DNA of 64,000 nucleotides from an uncultured Lachnospiraceae bacterium (GCA_902770965.1 CACXUY010000011.1:20204-84203), one strand, 5' to 3'. Shown: positions 36,051-46,128, numbered from the stretch's first letter. Translations and numbers: made by a program. Notes: a model not told the origin generated them from the letters alone.

Positions 36051-36972
36051 TATTCTTAAGGAGGTTATTCTGTACTCTTTTATACAGCTCCTCGGTGGCG
36101 TCATAGCCCATCTGCTTCTGCCTGTAGTTAATGGCCGCCGTCTCTACGATCACCGCGACATTGCGGCCGGGACGAATGGGTATAGAATAACAGATAAGGC
36201 GATTGCCGAGATATTCGACATACTGGTCGCCCTTGCCAAGACGATCATAGGTCTTCTCCCTGTCCCAATCCTCAAGGTAAATGACCATGTCGACCTTCTT
36301 CTCGTCCTCCACGCTCTCGACACCGAACAGCGTCTTGACATCGATAATTCCGATGCCGCGCAGTTCGATGAAATGCTTCGTGACCTCGGGAGCCCGGCCT
36401 TTTATGCAGGTATTGCTCACGCGCCATAAAGTGACTGCATCGTCCGCCACAAGACGATGTCCGCGCTTTATGAGTTCAAGCGCCGCCTCGCTCTTGCCTA
36501 TTCCACTTTCGCCTGTGATAAGAACACCGGTTCCGAAGACATCTATGAGCACCCCATGTATAGTCAGCTCAGGCGCTGTCCTCTCCTGGATATAATGCAG
36601 TATCCTTGACGATGTCTCCGAAGTACCCACATCTGTCACAAATACAGGAATGCCGTACTTGTTAGCCTGTTCCATGACAAGAGAACTCGGCTTATGCCCT
36701 CTGCAATACACTATACACGGAATGTTGAAGGAAAAAAGCTTGTCGAAAACCTCTGCTCTCCTCTCCTCGGAAAGCGTCTCCAGATACGCGCTTTCGACAT
36801 TTCCTATCACCTGAACGCGGTTCGCGTCAAAATGATCGAAGAAACCGGTCAGCTGAAGTGCCGGGCGGTTTATGTCCTCACCCAGGAATTCCCTGTTTTC
36901 GATCTCGACCTCCGGGTTGTTCAGGTTCAGCCCTGCCTCCTGGGCCATCTTTCCAACATACATCTTCTCCAT
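36046..36972 (-). CDS. hprK: HPr kinase/phosphorylase
   Basis: The 308-residue bifunctional enzyme phosphorylates and dephosphorylates Ser46 of HPr and so controls carbon catabolite repression in Firmicutes. P-loop GESGIGKS is at 154-161, the family histidine lies in THGVLIDVFG (His139), and the signature ELRGIGIIDV is at about 204-213. The C-terminus ends RVQNNLLKNM. Its stop codon lies inside repeat B1, so the last residues may have been changed when that repeat arrived. Confidence 0.96.
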   Translation of the reverse strand: MEKMYVGKMAQEAGLNLNNPEVEIENREFLGEDINRPALQLTGFFDHFDANRVQVIGNVESAYLETLSEERRAEVFDKLFSFNIPCIVYCRGHKPSSLVMEQANKYGIPVFVTDVGTSETSSRILHYIQERTAPELTIHGVLIDVFGTGVLITGESGIGKSEAALELIKRGHRLVADDAVTLWRVSNTCIKGRAPEVTKHFIELRGIGIIDVKTLFGVESVEDEKKVDMVIYLEDWDREKTYDRLGKGDQYVEYLGNRLICYSIPIRPGRNVAVIVETAAINYRQKQMGYDATEELYKRVQNNLLKNM

Positions 36973-37170
36973 ATTGACTCTCCTGTTAATCCAGATCCTC
37001 AGGTTAATAAAATGACAACTTGCCTTGACATCCGTTTTCGCATCAATTAATCCGCAGACAGATACTTAATATGTAAACCTACATGCCAAGTTTGGCACAA
37101 CCATACTTTATAAGCCTCCGCGTGGCTCCGTGCTTCGCACTCCCGCCACGCTGACCGGTATTCGCACTTT

Positions 37171-37227
37171 CCGCCCGCTGCGCGGGATGCGCAGCATCTC
37201 GAGTCTGGGGTGCTGAATAGTTACAAT
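37171..37227. repeat. Dispersed palindromic repeat, family B, copy B4
   Basis: CCGCTGCGCGGGATGCGCAGC hairpins followed by TGGGGTGCTGAATAGTTACA. The 292-bp gap between uvrC and hprK also holds GC-rich palindromes at about 37110-37170; no gene is seen in it. Confidence 0.75.
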
Positions 37228-37264
37228 TTTATAACTATAACCTTTGAAATGCAATAGTCTTATA

Positions 37265-39148
37265 TCATTGCGCATCAGACGGAATCTCGCCATCGTGGAA
37301 GAAGGCGTAAACCCGGATCGCCGCCGTGTGATTCATCTCAGGCACGGCTTCAAGCTCCTTCAGGCCCGCTCCTTCAAGGGCCTCCCTCGTGCGGAACTCC
37401 CTCATCAGCGCCTTTCGCCTCACAGGACCTATTCCGTCTATATCGTCAAGCAGCGAATGCACCTGTGCTTTGTTGCGGCGGTCCCTGTGAAATTCGATAG
37501 CGAATCTATGCGCCTCATCCTGAATTCGCGTGATAAGCGAAAATTCATCGGAGTGCTTATCTATCGGAAGCTCCTCATTCCTCCAAAAAAGGCCTCTTGT
37601 GCGGTGATTGTCGTCCTTTACCATACCGCAAACCGGGATGTCCAGCCCCAGGCGACCGAGAACAGACTCTGCTATATTCACCTGTCCCCTTCCGCCGTCC
37701 ATAAGAATCAGGTCCGGAAATGAACTGAATTTCCCAGATATCTCTCCGACGCCTGCTTCATCAAGCGTCCGCGCCTCTCTCAGGCCGTGAGCGAAACGCC
37801 TGGACAATACCTCGTCCATGGAAGCGTAATCATCCGAACCCACGACGGTCTTAATGCGGAACTTGCGGTAATCGCCGCGCTTCGGCCGCCCTCCCTCGAA
37901 AACTACCATCGAGCCGACCGACTCAAAGCCGCTTGTATTTGATATATCGAAGGCTTCTATACGGCTGATATCCGGGTGGCCTATCATGCCTCCCAGTTTT
38001 CTGACCGCGCCCCGGGTCCTCTGCTCCTCCCTGCGTTCCCGCTCCTTATCCTGCTTCAGGATCAGCTCCGCATTCCTTGCGGCAAGCTCCACCAATCTGT
38101 GCTTTTCACCTCTCTGAGGAGTAAGCACCGTGACCTTATGCCCTGCCCTGACGCTCAGCCATTTATTTATCGCGTAAGCGTCGTCGAGATTCTCCGGAAC
38201 CAATATCTCGTGGGGAAGAAAAGGAGTGCCTGAGTAGAACTGTTTGACGAAGTCATTAAGTATATCCTTCGTCTCATCGCCTTCCGCGACCTGAACATGG
38301 AAATGCTCTCTCCCGATCATCCTTCCCATCCTGATGAAGAAGACCTGTACGATAGCATCGCTCTCCTCCGAAGCGCAGGCTATGATATCCCTGTTTGCCA
38401 GCTGGTGGTCTACAACCTTCTGCTGCTCGTCCATCCTCCTGACGTTGGCTATCGTGTCGCGGTAAGTCGCCGCAAGCTCAAAATCCATGGCCTCCGCAGC
38501 TTCCTTCATCTTCTCCGTAAGGTAGCGTATGACTTCCTTATAATTTCCCTTCAGGAAATCCTGAACCTTGGCAATCCGCTCGGCGTATTTTTCAGGCGTC
38601 ACCAACCCCTTGCACGGAGCGTCGCACTGATGGATATGATAGTTGAGGCACGGTCTTTCCTTGCCTATGTCCTCAGGAAGCTTCCTGCTGCAGGTTCTTA
38701 TCTTATAAAGCTTGCGCACCAGCCTCAGGCTGTCCTTCGCCGCGCCCGCGTCAGGAAAAGGGCCATAGTAGTTAGCGCCGTCCCGCCTGACCTTTCTTGT
38801 GAGAATAGCCCTTGGAAATGCTTCCGGCGTTGTGACCTTAATATAAGGATAGGTCTTGTCATCTGTCAGCATGGTGTTATAGCGCGGACGATGTTCTTTG
38901 ATAAGATTGCATTCCAGCACCAAAGCTTCCGTCTCGGAGTCAACTATCGTGGTCTCGAACCAGGCGATCTGACTGACCATACGGAGGATCTTCGGAGATT
39001 TATTTCCGGTGCCTGAAAAATATTGGTGCACTCTCCTGTTAAGGTTGACCGCCTTTCCTACATATATTATATGGTCATCCTTGTCGTGCATCAGATACAC
39101 GCCTGGCTTGTTAGGGAGCTTTTTTAATTCCTCCTGTAGATCAAACAT
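37265..39148 (-). CDS. uvrC: UvrABC system protein C (excinuclease subunit)
   Basis: The 627-residue nucleotide excision repair nuclease has an N-terminal GIY-YIG domain (PGVYLMHDKDDHIIYVGKA, about 15-35), a cysteine cluster region (CPCLNYHIHQC-type; here RPCLNYHIHQCDAPCKG), a UvrB-binding UVR motif (about 200-235), a C-terminal RNase H-like nuclease (EAFDISNTSGFESVGSMVVF; LILMDGGRGQVN) and helix-hairpin-helix motifs at the end. All domains are present and the length is normal. Confidence 0.96.
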   Translation of the reverse strand: MFDLQEELKKLPNKPGVYLMHDKDDHIIYVGKAVNLNRRVHQYFSGTGNKSPKILRMVSQIAWFETTIVDSETEALVLECNLIKEHRPRYNTMLTDDKTYPYIKVTTPEAFPRAILTRKVRRDGANYYGPFPDAGAAKDSLRLVRKLYKIRTCSRKLPEDIGKERPCLNYHIHQCDAPCKGLVTPEKYAERIAKVQDFLKGNYKEVIRYLTEKMKEAAEAMDFELAATYRDTIANVRRMDEQQKVVDHQLANRDIIACASEESDAIVQVFFIRMGRMIGREHFHVQVAEGDETKDILNDFVKQFYSGTPFLPHEILVPENLDDAYAINKWLSVRAGHKVTVLTPQRGEKHRLVELAARNAELILKQDKERERREEQRTRGAVRKLGGMIGHPDISRIEAFDISNTSGFESVGSMVVFEGGRPKRGDYRKFRIKTVVGSDDYASMDEVLSRRFAHGLREARTLDEAGVGEISGKFSSFPDLILMDGGRGQVNIAESVLGRLGLDIPVCGMVKDDNHRTRGLFWRNEELPIDKHSDEFSLITRIQDEAHRFAIEFHRDRRNKAQVHSLLDDIDGIGPVRRKALMREFRTREALEGAGLKELEAVPEMNHTAAIRVYAFFHDGEIPSDAQ

Positions 39149-39162
39149 GTCTTGGCCTCATA

Positions 39163-39213
39163 TAACTTCATCCAGCATATTAACAGTTACCTTGGAGTGC
39201 TGAATCATTACCA
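39163..39213. repeat. Dispersed palindromic repeat, family B, short copy B3
   Basis: Contains TCATCCAGCATATTAACAG then CTTGGAGTGCTGAATCATTA, the right-hand part of copy B1. It lies directly upstream of uvrC. Confidence 0.7.
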
Positions 39214-39229
39214 TATCAAATGAAAATAA

Positions 39230-39295
39230 ATCAGGCGGAGTTCTTGGGCAGGATGCGTCATCTAGTGTCGTGTTCCGCTTCAGACTCCGTCTGAT
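39230..39295 (-). terminator. Probable terminator after ftsH
   Basis: A 12-bp stem with one G-T pair (39230-39241 with 39284-39295) and a long loop, followed on the minus strand by TTTATTTTC. It lies 17 bp after the ftsH stop. Confidence 0.5.
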
Positions 39296-39312
39296 CTTAT
39301 TCTAATAAAGCT

Positions 39313-41346
39313 TTAAAATGTATCCTGGCTGGCGTCAATCTTTTGGACAGCGTCCGCCTGGCGCATGGAACCTACCGAATCTTTATCAGAGTCCCCGGCT
39401 TTACGCAGGGTTTCCGCTGTCTCGGTATGGTTTCCCACAGACTGATGCCTACGCTCAGCCTCTCCCTTCGCCGCGTCCATGTCCTGATCTTGAGCGGATT
39501 TCACCTGATTCAGGATATCCATGAATTCCTTGCCCGTAATGGTCTCCTTCTCTATAAGGTATGCGGCGATGCGGTTCATGGCTTCTATATTCTCCCTGAC
39601 CAGCTTCAAAGCGTTCTGATAGGCAGTCTTCAGCATAGCCTTGACGACATCATCGATCTGCGCCGCAGTCTGCTCACCACAGGTCGCGACGCGGGTTCCG
39701 GTCAGGTACTGGTTCTCCACGCTCTCAAGGCTCATGAGTCCGAACTCCTCGCTCATACCGAAGCGGGTGACCATATCCCTCGCAAGCCTGGTAGCCCTCT
39801 CGATGTCATTAGCGGCACCCGTAGACACAGACTCAAAGAATATCTCCTCGGAAGCGCGGCCCGCAAGCAGAGTGTTCAGCTCTGCAAGCAGCTCATCCCT
39901 GGTATTCATAAACTTCTCTTCGTCAGGAGTCTGCAGCACATAGCCCAACGCGCCCATGGTTCTGGGCACTATCGTGATCTTCTGCACAGGCTCAGTGTTC
40001 TTCTGAAGGGCGGCAACCAAAGCATGGCCGACTTCATGATAGGCGACCATACGTTTTTCTTTGTCATTCAGCACCCTGTCCTTCTTCTCTTTGCCGGCTA
40101 TAACGACTTCCACCGACTCAAAAAGATCAGCCTGGCTGACTGCCTTCCTGTGGTTCTTAACCGCAAGGATGGCGGCTTCATTTATCATATTCGCAAGATC
40201 CGAACCGACGGCGCCTGGTGTCGCCATGGCGATCGCCTCAAGATCAACGGTCTCATCCATGCGGACATCCTTGGAATGAACCTTCAGGATCGCAATCCTC
40301 CCCTTAAGGTCTGGCTTGTCGACGATGATCCTGCGGTCCAGACGGCCGGGACGAAGGAGGGCGGGATCCAGAACCTCCGGCCTGTTTGTGGCCGCGAGCA
40401 TGAAAACGCCCTTGCTGGAATCAAAGCCGTCCATCTCCGCAAGCAGCTGATTCAGGGTCTGCTCCCTCTCGTCATTGCTGCCAAGGCGGTTGTCGCGGCT
40501 CTTGCCTATGGCGTCTATCTCATCGATAAATATGATGCAGGGAGCCTGCTGCTGCGCCTGCTTGAACAGGTCGCGCACCCTTGAGGCGCCGACTCCGACG
40601 AACATCTCAACGAAATCCGAACCTGCCAGCGAGAAAAACGGAACCTTCGCCTCGCCCGCGACTGCTTTGGCAAGAAGGGTCTTGCCTGTTCCGGGAGGTC
40701 CCACGAGAAGGGCTCCCTTCGGAAGCTTCGCGCCGATAGCGGTGTACTTACCGGGGTTGTGGAGGAAATCGACTATCTCATGCAAGGATTCCTCAGCCTC
40801 ATCCACTCCGGCGACATCGTCAAAGGTCACTCCGGTGGATTTTTGCATATAAATCTTCGCTGTGCTCTTTCCGACTCCCATAATGCCGCCACCGCCTCTT
40901 CTCATAATGAAATTGAAGGCGATAAGGACCATTGCCATAGGGATCAGATACACAAGCAGCTCGACCAGCCAGGAGTTTTTCTGTACTATCTCGCCCTTGT
41001 ACTCTATTCCCTTCTGGTTGAGATAATTGACCAGGATCTCCTTGCTGTTGCCGGTGATAAGCGCAGTATAGTAGCTCTTCTCTCCCGACGCGGTCTTGAC
41101 GGTCATAGTTGCCTTATTGTAAATCTCGTCTATCGTCACGTCCTTGACGTTCTCAGTCTGAAGAAGCTCCGTGAACTTCGTATAAGGCACTTCCTCCGAC
41201 CGCACATTCGTCATCATCCTCGACAGCATGGAGACACAGAACAAGGTGATGAGGATGAGCGTTGCCATCGTCATATAGTTCTGGGTTTTCCTGCCGTCGT
41301 CCTTTCTGTTATTGTTGTTATTGTTGCTGCCGTTGTTATTTTCCAT
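39313..41346 (-). CDS. ftsH: ATP-dependent zinc metalloprotease FtsH
   Basis: The 677-residue membrane-bound AAA+ protease handles quality control. An Asn-rich N-terminus is followed by membrane helices at about 24-41 and 125-147, with an extracellular domain between. Walker A is GPPGTGKT (215-222), Walker B IIFIDEID (270-277), and the zinc site HEVGH (436-440). The C-terminal 70 residues are charged and disordered-looking. It is followed by a probable terminator and preceded by family B repeat B6. Confidence 0.97.
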   Translation of the reverse strand: MENNNGSNNNNNNRKDDGRKTQNYMTMATLILITLFCVSMLSRMMTNVRSEEVPYTKFTELLQTENVKDVTIDEIYNKATMTVKTASGEKSYYTALITGNSKEILVNYLNQKGIEYKGEIVQKNSWLVELLVYLIPMAMVLIAFNFIMRRGGGGIMGVGKSTAKIYMQKSTGVTFDDVAGVDEAEESLHEIVDFLHNPGKYTAIGAKLPKGALLVGPPGTGKTLLAKAVAGEAKVPFFSLAGSDFVEMFVGVGASRVRDLFKQAQQQAPCIIFIDEIDAIGKSRDNRLGSNDEREQTLNQLLAEMDGFDSSKGVFMLAATNRPEVLDPALLRPGRLDRRIIVDKPDLKGRIAILKVHSKDVRMDETVDLEAIAMATPGAVGSDLANMINEAAILAVKNHRKAVSQADLFESVEVVIAGKEKKDRVLNDKEKRMVAYHEVGHALVAALQKNTEPVQKITIVPRTMGALGYVLQTPDEEKFMNTRDELLAELNTLLAGRASEEIFFESVSTGAANDIERATRLARDMVTRFGMSEEFGLMSLESVENQYLTGTRVATCGEQTAAQIDDVVKAMLKTAYQNALKLVRENIEAMNRIAAYLIEKETITGKEFMDILNQVKSAQDQDMDAAKGEAERRHQSVGNHTETAETLRKAGDSDKDSVGSMRQADAVQKIDASQDTF

Positions 41347-41372
41347 TCATTCTCCTTATATTAATACAGATC

Positions 41373-41440
41373 AATTCAGCATTCCGTATTCGGGATGCTG
41401 TGCATTCCTCGCTGCGGGGCGGCCAGAGACGCCGCGCCGG
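41373..41440. repeat. Dispersed palindromic repeat, family B, copy B6
   Basis: Begins with CAATTCAGC, continues CGGGATGCTGTGCATTCCTCG and GGGGCGGCCAGAGACGCCGC, like the left part of copy B1. It lies in the ftsH leader. Confidence 0.7.
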
Positions 41441-41524
41441 ATGATCCTGATATTTGAACAAAGAAACGCCACAGCTTCGTACAATCATGCACCCCACCGC
41501 AGCGTCCCTACTTCATAATGCAAA

Positions 41525-41598
41525 TGCGTCATACAGGATTCGAACCTGCCACCCCCAGAGTCGGAGTCTGGTACTCTATCCAAATGAGCTAATGACGC
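41525..41598 (-). tRNA. tRNA-Arg (anticodon CCG)
   Basis: Read on the minus strand, the 7-bp acceptor stem is GCGTCAT/ATGACGC with discriminator A. The D arm GCTC/GAGT, the anticodon stem CCAGA/TCTGG around loop CTCCGAC (anticodon CCG) and the T arm GCAGG-TTCGAAT-CCTGT all fold. The 3' CCA is not encoded. A strong promoter lies 47 bp upstream. Confidence 0.97.
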
Positions 41599-41644
41599 AG
41601 AACACAGAGGCGGCTTGAGCGAGCCTCTAAAAACATTTACAGCC

Positions 41645-41673
41645 ATTATAATAAAAAGCTATAATTAAGTCAA
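41645..41673 (-). promoter_or_regulatory. Promoter of tRNA-Arg
   Basis: On the minus strand, TTGACT (41668-41673), 17 bp, TATAAT (41645-41650). A short hairpin (AGAGGC/GCCTCT, about 41605-41630) lies between promoter and tRNA. This and the DUF5688 promoter are the contents of the 363-bp gap between the tRNA and the DUF5688 gene. Confidence 0.85.
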
Positions 41674-41810
41674 CGGAAAAAAGAATCCTTTCTATAGTAA
41701 CAAATACTCTTTAGCTTGTTACTATTGAGGTATCATATCGATCAATTTAAGGCTTCAACGCATTATTATGTTTCATTTTGTTACATTTTCCGTTACATCC
41801 GTAATTTCCC

Positions 41811-41839
41811 TTGAAATATATAGACACAGATAATATAAT
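41811..41839 (+). promoter_or_regulatory. Promoter of the DUF5688 gene
   Basis: TTGAAA (41811-41816), 17 bp, TATAAT (41834-41839). The leader would be about 115 bases and ends with GGAGG at 41951. Confidence 0.8.
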
Positions 41840-41961
41840 CATCGGGTATTATTTTTCGCTGTCACTGTACTCTTGTGTCATTATGCCCATAAACATTTTG
41901 ACGCATCACCCTCTGGCGAAAAAGCTGTTTTACAGCATAACATTTTAGCCGGAGGTTAAGT

Positions 41962-43233
41962 ATGACTTATAACGAACTGATATCCTATTTCATGGATGGC
42001 GTCCGCCGTTCCCTGCCTGAAGGAGCTGAGGTTTCCTTCCTGAAGATTCCTCAGATAAACAGGGATTCCGTCGATGTCCTGCGCGTGGTGCGCAGCGGGC
42101 AGATGATCTCGCCCGCGATCTGCGTGAAGGACTACTGGAACCGATATTACGCGGAGGAGGCTACCCCAGAAACCCTGCTGAGGGAGATCGTTGACATATA
42201 TGACGTATCCACTAATACCCGCAGCCTGCCGGAGTCACATCTGAAGAGTTACTCAGAGGCCAAGGAACATCTGTACCCTATCCTGCTGAACCCGCTCCGC
42301 AACCGTGAACTCCTGCAGACCACCCCTCACAGGCAGCTGCTGGATCTGGCGATAGTCAGCGCGGTATTCTTCATCGGCGAAGGCAAGTCCATGACCATGT
42401 CCATAGTCGGCAGACGGCTTCTGGACAACTGGGGAATCCCGGAGGAGACGCTCATGGACGATACCATAGCCAATCAGCAGCGTCTTCTCTCGCCCATCAT
42501 CGTACCTATCGAGGACATGATCAGCACCCTGTCGGCGCAGGAAAGCGCACGGCAGAATCCCGAAGTAGAGGTCAAATATCCCGAAACCACCCTGGATGAC
42601 GGTATCCCTTACAGCTCAGATAAAAACTGCCGTACCGCTGTTTCAAAGAGCGCCTGTGAGGATTCACCCCGACAGGAAGCTTATCGACCCGATACCAGCC
42701 GACCTGACGCTCCCCATGCGGACACCATGAATATGGATGCTGTGAATGCGGGGGCTGTAAATACGGAAAGCACCTTCCATTCATACAGTGAGTCCGATGC
42801 TGCCTCCGCGAAAAACTCCCGCGATAAAAACAGCTCTGCCTGTACCGGCAATCGCAGCTATACCTATAGCCCAAGATGCATCAACGGCTCGGACTCTTCC
42901 AGCCGTCGCTGTGAAGATGAAAGCAAGAAGACCCCCGACTGCATCCCTATGTACGTAATGACCAATCGCATCCATCACTATGGCGCGTCTTCGATCCTGG
43001 ATAAGGAGCAGCTGAAGCTTTTTTCTGACCGCATCGGCTCAGACCTTTACATCCTGCCCTCAAGCATACACGAGGTCATCCTTATCTGCAAGGACGAGGA
43101 TCGCCTCAGCTACTTCCAGCGAATGGTTCAGGATATAAATTCCTTCGCAGTCAGCGAGAATGAATGGCTGGCGGACGCGGTTTATGAGTGGAACCGCGAG
43201 ACACAGCAGATAACTATCGCCGGACGCGACTGA
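41962..43233 (+). CDS. DUF5688 family protein (423 aa)
   Basis: This protein of unknown function belongs to a family common in Lachnospiraceae and Ruminococcaceae. The ATG has GGAGG 6 bases upstream. The N-terminal block (1 to about 195) begins MTYNELISYFMDGVRRSLP and contains PAICVKDYWNRYY. The C-terminal block (about 325-423) contains MTNRIHHYGASSILD and DLYILPSSIHEVILI. Between them lies a polar, low-complexity linker (about 200-320, rich in Ser, Asp and Asn). No signal peptide or catalytic motif is evident. It is the only complete gene here on the plus strand and has its own promoter and terminator. Confidence 0.85.
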   Translation: MTYNELISYFMDGVRRSLPEGAEVSFLKIPQINRDSVDVLRVVRSGQMISPAICVKDYWNRYYAEEATPETLLREIVDIYDVSTNTRSLPESHLKSYSEAKEHLYPILLNPLRNRELLQTTPHRQLLDLAIVSAVFFIGEGKSMTMSIVGRRLLDNWGIPEETLMDDTIANQQRLLSPIIVPIEDMISTLSAQESARQNPEVEVKYPETTLDDGIPYSSDKNCRTAVSKSACEDSPRQEAYRPDTSRPDAPHADTMNMDAVNAGAVNTESTFHSYSESDAASAKNSRDKNSSACTGNRSYTYSPRCINGSDSSSRRCEDESKKTPDCIPMYVMTNRIHHYGASSILDKEQLKLFSDRIGSDLYILPSSIHEVILICKDEDRLSYFQRMVQDINSFAVSENEWLADAVYEWNRETQQITIAGRD

Positions 43234-43254
43234 TAAAAAAAGGCAGACGCAGCA

Positions 43255-43364
43255 AACATCCATAGCACTCCTGCGCTGCCACAATGTATGAACGTTGTGG
43301 CAGCATACAGGCGATGTATGCATCCCTATTTGACCACCCGCTTCGCGAGGACCGACTTTCAATG
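43255..43364. repeat. Dispersed palindromic repeat, family A, copy A4 (inverted)
   Basis: On the minus strand it matches copy A1 almost base for base: GTCGGTCCTCGCGAAGCGGG, then the long hairpin with CTGCCACAA and TTGTGGCAG. It lies 21 bp after the DUF5688 stop codon. Confidence 0.9.
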
Positions 43365-43406
43365 AAAAAAAGAGCAGCAGGTTATTGTCCCTGCCGCTCT
43401 TTTTTT
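43365..43406. terminator. Bidirectional intrinsic terminator (pnp and DUF5688 gene)
   Basis: Stem GAGCAGCAGG with CCTGCCGCTC (one mismatch), flanked by seven A on one side and seven T on the other, so it can end transcripts from both strands. It lies between the convergent pnp and DUF5688 genes. Confidence 0.93.
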
Positions 43407-43450
43407 ACGCACGGTCCGTGCAAGAAATCGTCCCGAAGCAGAACACTCAT

Positions 43451-45544
43451 TCAAGGCTGCTCGCAGTCCTTCATGGAGAGATTGATCCTGCCCATGCGGT
43501 CGATCTCGAGAACCTTTACGTTCACGATATCACCGACATTGACGACATCCTCTACCCTCGCGACACGCTTCTGGGAGAGCTTGGATATGTGGACCATGCC
43601 GTCCTTGCCGGGAGCAAGCTCAACAAAAGCTCCGATATTGATGATGCGAACGACCTTGCCCGTGAATACCTGACCGGGTTCCACGTCGTTCACTATAGTC
43701 TCGATGATGCGGATAGCCTTCATGATCATGTCAAGATCAGTGCCGCAGACCGCGCAGCTTCCGTCATCCTCGATGTCGATCTGGACTCCTGTCTCATCGA
43801 TGATCTGGTTGATGACCTTGCCCTGCTTGCCTATGACATCACCGATCTTCTCAGGGTTGATCATGATCTGCCTGATCTTAGGCGCGTACTTGCTGACTTC
43901 CTTGCGAGGCTCGGCAATAACAGGAGCCATCACATTGTCCATGATGAAAAGCCTCGCCTCATGAGTGCGGGCGATAGCTTCGCGGATGATCTGCTCCGTG
44001 AGGCCATGGATCTTGATATCCATCTGGATGGCCGTGATGCCATCGCGGGTTCCTGCAACCTTGAAGTCCATATCGCCGAAGAAATCCTCGATGCCCTGGA
44101 TATCGGTGAGGATGACATAATCGTCATCGGTCTCGCCGGTCACAAGTCCGACAGAAATGCCCGCAACCATTGATTTGATCGGGACGCCGGCAGCCATGAG
44201 AGACATACAGGACGCGCAGACGCTTGCCTGAGAGGTTGAGCCATTGCTCTCAAGGGTCTCAGACACAGTGCGGATAGCGTAAGGGAACTCCTCTACGCTG
44301 GGAAGCACAGGAACAAGAGCCTTCTCGGCAAGAGCGCCGTGGCCTATCTCCCTGCGTCCGGGACCTCTGGAGGGCTTCGTCTCTCCGACCGACCACGAAG
44401 GGAAATTGTAATTGTGCATATATCTCTTGGAAGTCACATTGGGATCAAGTCCTTCCACGCGCTGCGCATCGGACATGGGAGCCAACGTGCAGGCGTTAAG
44501 GATCTGGGTCTGTCCTCTGGTGAACATAGCTGATCCATGTACTCTGGGCAGCATGTCGATCTCGGCAGCCAGAGGGCGAATCTGTGTGAGCTTACGGCCA
44601 TCAGGGCGCTTGTGATCCTTCAGGATCATCTTCCTGACGGTGATCTTCTGATACTTATAGATCGCATCAGCTATAAAATCGATCCAATCAGGATGATCGA
44701 TGGCATAACGCTCGGACAGCTCCTCCTTTATCTCCTTGATATTGGCATCGCGGACCTGCTTGTCGTCAGTGAAGACAGCTTCTTCCATGCGGTCTGTGGG
44801 GACTGCCTCAAGCATATCCTCCCACATCTCCTCCGGGATCGTATAATGCTCATAATCATGCTTCTGCTTGCCGCACTCAGCAACGATGGTGTCGATAAAC
44901 TCGATGACCTTCTTGTTCATATCATGTGCGGAGAAAATAGCATCCAGCATGACATCATCAGGGATCATATTGGCTCCGGCTTCGATCATGATGATCTTGT
45001 CACGGGTTGAAGCAACAGTGAGCGTCAGATCTGATGCCGCCTTCTGAGCCATCGAAGGGTTAAAGATGAACTCCCCATTGATCATGCCAACGACAGTAGC
45101 GGCGACCGGGCCGTCAAAAGGTATGTCAGAAATCGTAGCGGCTATAGATGAGCCGAGCATGGCGAGGACATCGGGATCGCACTCAGGGTCTACGCTCATG
45201 ACGAGGTTACTGAGAGTGACATCGTTGCGGTAATCCTTCGGGAAAAGAGGACGCATGGGACGGTCAATAACACGTGAGATCAAGATGGCATGTTCGCTGG
45301 GTTTGCCCTCTCTCTTATTGAATCCTCCCGGAATCTTACCGATAGAATACATCTTCTCTTCGTACTCCACGCTCAAGGGGAAGAAATCGATACCCTCGCG
45401 GGGGCTTTCAGACGCAGTCGCGGTGGAAAGCACGACAGTGTCGCCATAATGCATGAGCGCTGCTCCGTTAGCCTGTGCGGCGACGCGGTCGATATCAACC
45501 GTGAGCGTCCTGCCGGCAAGCTCCATGGAAAATGACTTGTACAT
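43451..45544 (-). CDS. pnp: Polyribonucleotide nucleotidyltransferase (PNPase)
   Basis: The 697-residue phosphorolytic 3'-5' exoribonuclease has two RNase PH-like domains (SMELAGRTLTVDIDRVAAQA at the start; second with RREIGHGALAEKALVPVLP and DIQGIEDFFGDMDFKVAGT), an alpha-helical linker, a KH domain (MINPEKIGDVIGKQGKVIN) and an S1 domain (VFTGKVVRIINIGAFVEL). It follows rpsO, as in most bacteria, and ends at a clear terminator. Confidence 0.97.
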   Translation of the reverse strand: MYKSFSMELAGRTLTVDIDRVAAQANGAALMHYGDTVVLSTATASESPREGIDFFPLSVEYEEKMYSIGKIPGGFNKREGKPSEHAILISRVIDRPMRPLFPKDYRNDVTLSNLVMSVDPECDPDVLAMLGSSIAATISDIPFDGPVAATVVGMINGEFIFNPSMAQKAASDLTLTVASTRDKIIMIEAGANMIPDDVMLDAIFSAHDMNKKVIEFIDTIVAECGKQKHDYEHYTIPEEMWEDMLEAVPTDRMEEAVFTDDKQVRDANIKEIKEELSERYAIDHPDWIDFIADAIYKYQKITVRKMILKDHKRPDGRKLTQIRPLAAEIDMLPRVHGSAMFTRGQTQILNACTLAPMSDAQRVEGLDPNVTSKRYMHNYNFPSWSVGETKPSRGPGRREIGHGALAEKALVPVLPSVEEFPYAIRTVSETLESNGSTSQASVCASCMSLMAAGVPIKSMVAGISVGLVTGETDDDYVILTDIQGIEDFFGDMDFKVAGTRDGITAIQMDIKIHGLTEQIIREAIARTHEARLFIMDNVMAPVIAEPRKEVSKYAPKIRQIMINPEKIGDVIGKQGKVINQIIDETGVQIDIEDDGSCAVCGTDLDMIMKAIRIIETIVNDVEPGQVFTGKVVRIINIGAFVELAPGKDGMVHISKLSQKRVARVEDVVNVGDIVNVKVLEIDRMGRINLSMKDCEQP

Positions 45545-45695
45545 AATCTACTCCTTTTCTTGTTGGCAGCCTGTGTTCGAAACTACTGAAAAAAGCATCA
45601 GGCCAAATATTACCTTGTCCGGCTGCGCTTTTCAGTGGTCTCGAAGTACCGGCTGCTTTTGATGCTAATATAGCACAAATGACTCAGCACACCTG

Positions 45696-45773
45696 AACTG
45701 TTAAAAAACGTCCGAACCGCAAGCAATTCGTCCTGTATTACACCAGTTGTCTTGGGGTGCTGAATAGTTACAA
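45696..45773. repeat. Dispersed palindromic repeat, family B, copy B2
   Basis: AACTGTTAAAAAACGTCCGA, then GCAAGCAATTCGTCC, then TGGGGTGCTGAATAGTTACA, matching the right half of copy B1. It sits between rpsO and pnp. The rest of this 310-bp gap holds the rpsO terminator and the pnp ribosome site. Confidence 0.8.
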
Positions 45774-45805
45774 ACAGCAATAACGAACTACTTTCGCTCG
45801 AAAAT

Positions 45806-45841
45806 ATCAGGGCTGCCAAAGTTTTCTTCAGCAGCCCTGAT
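45806..45841 (-). terminator. Terminator or processing hairpin after rpsO
   Basis: An 11-bp perfect stem ATCAGGGCTGC/GCAGCCCTGAT with a 14-base loop, followed on the minus strand by ATTTTCG. It lies 14 bp after the rpsO stop. In many bacteria read-through and processing here feed pnp expression. Confidence 0.7.
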
Positions 45842-45854
45842 AGAAGCGTATTGA

Positions 45855-46121
45855 TTACTTGCGGATACCAAGACGAGCGATAAGGCTGCGGTAGCCCTCG
45901 ATGTCCTTCTTCATAAGATAATCAAGCATGCCCCTGCGCTGACCGACCATCTTCAGCAGTCCGCGACGTGAATGATGGTCCTTCTTGTTGACCTTCAGGT
46001 GCTCGGTCAGCTCCCTGATCCTCTCGGTGAGGATAGCAATCTGGACTTCGGTTGAACCGGTGTCCTCAGGAGTGCGTCCGTACTCTGCGATAATCGCTGC
46101 CTTCTTTTCCTTTGAAATCAT
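45855..46121 (-). CDS. rpsO: 30S ribosomal protein S15
   Basis: The 88-residue primary 16S rRNA-binding protein of the small-subunit platform has typical sequence: [37 protein letters not shown], ending [22 protein letters not shown]. Its promoter and a structured leader lie upstream and pnp follows. Confidence 0.98.
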   Translation of the reverse strand: MISKEKKAAIIAEYGRTPEDTGSTEVQIAILTERIRELTEHLKVNKKDHHSRRGLLKMVGQRRGMLDYLMKKDIEGYRSLIARLGIRK

Positions 46122-46128
46122 CTTTATG

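Noticed and set aside
39343..40584. Long plus-strand open frame (413 codons) across ftsH
   Set aside because: It lies wholly antisense to a clear, full-length ftsH, has no ribosome site and its product has no recognisable domain. The same applies to antisense frames at 9094-10017 (atpB), 27747-28745 (relA) and 57561-58400 (infB).
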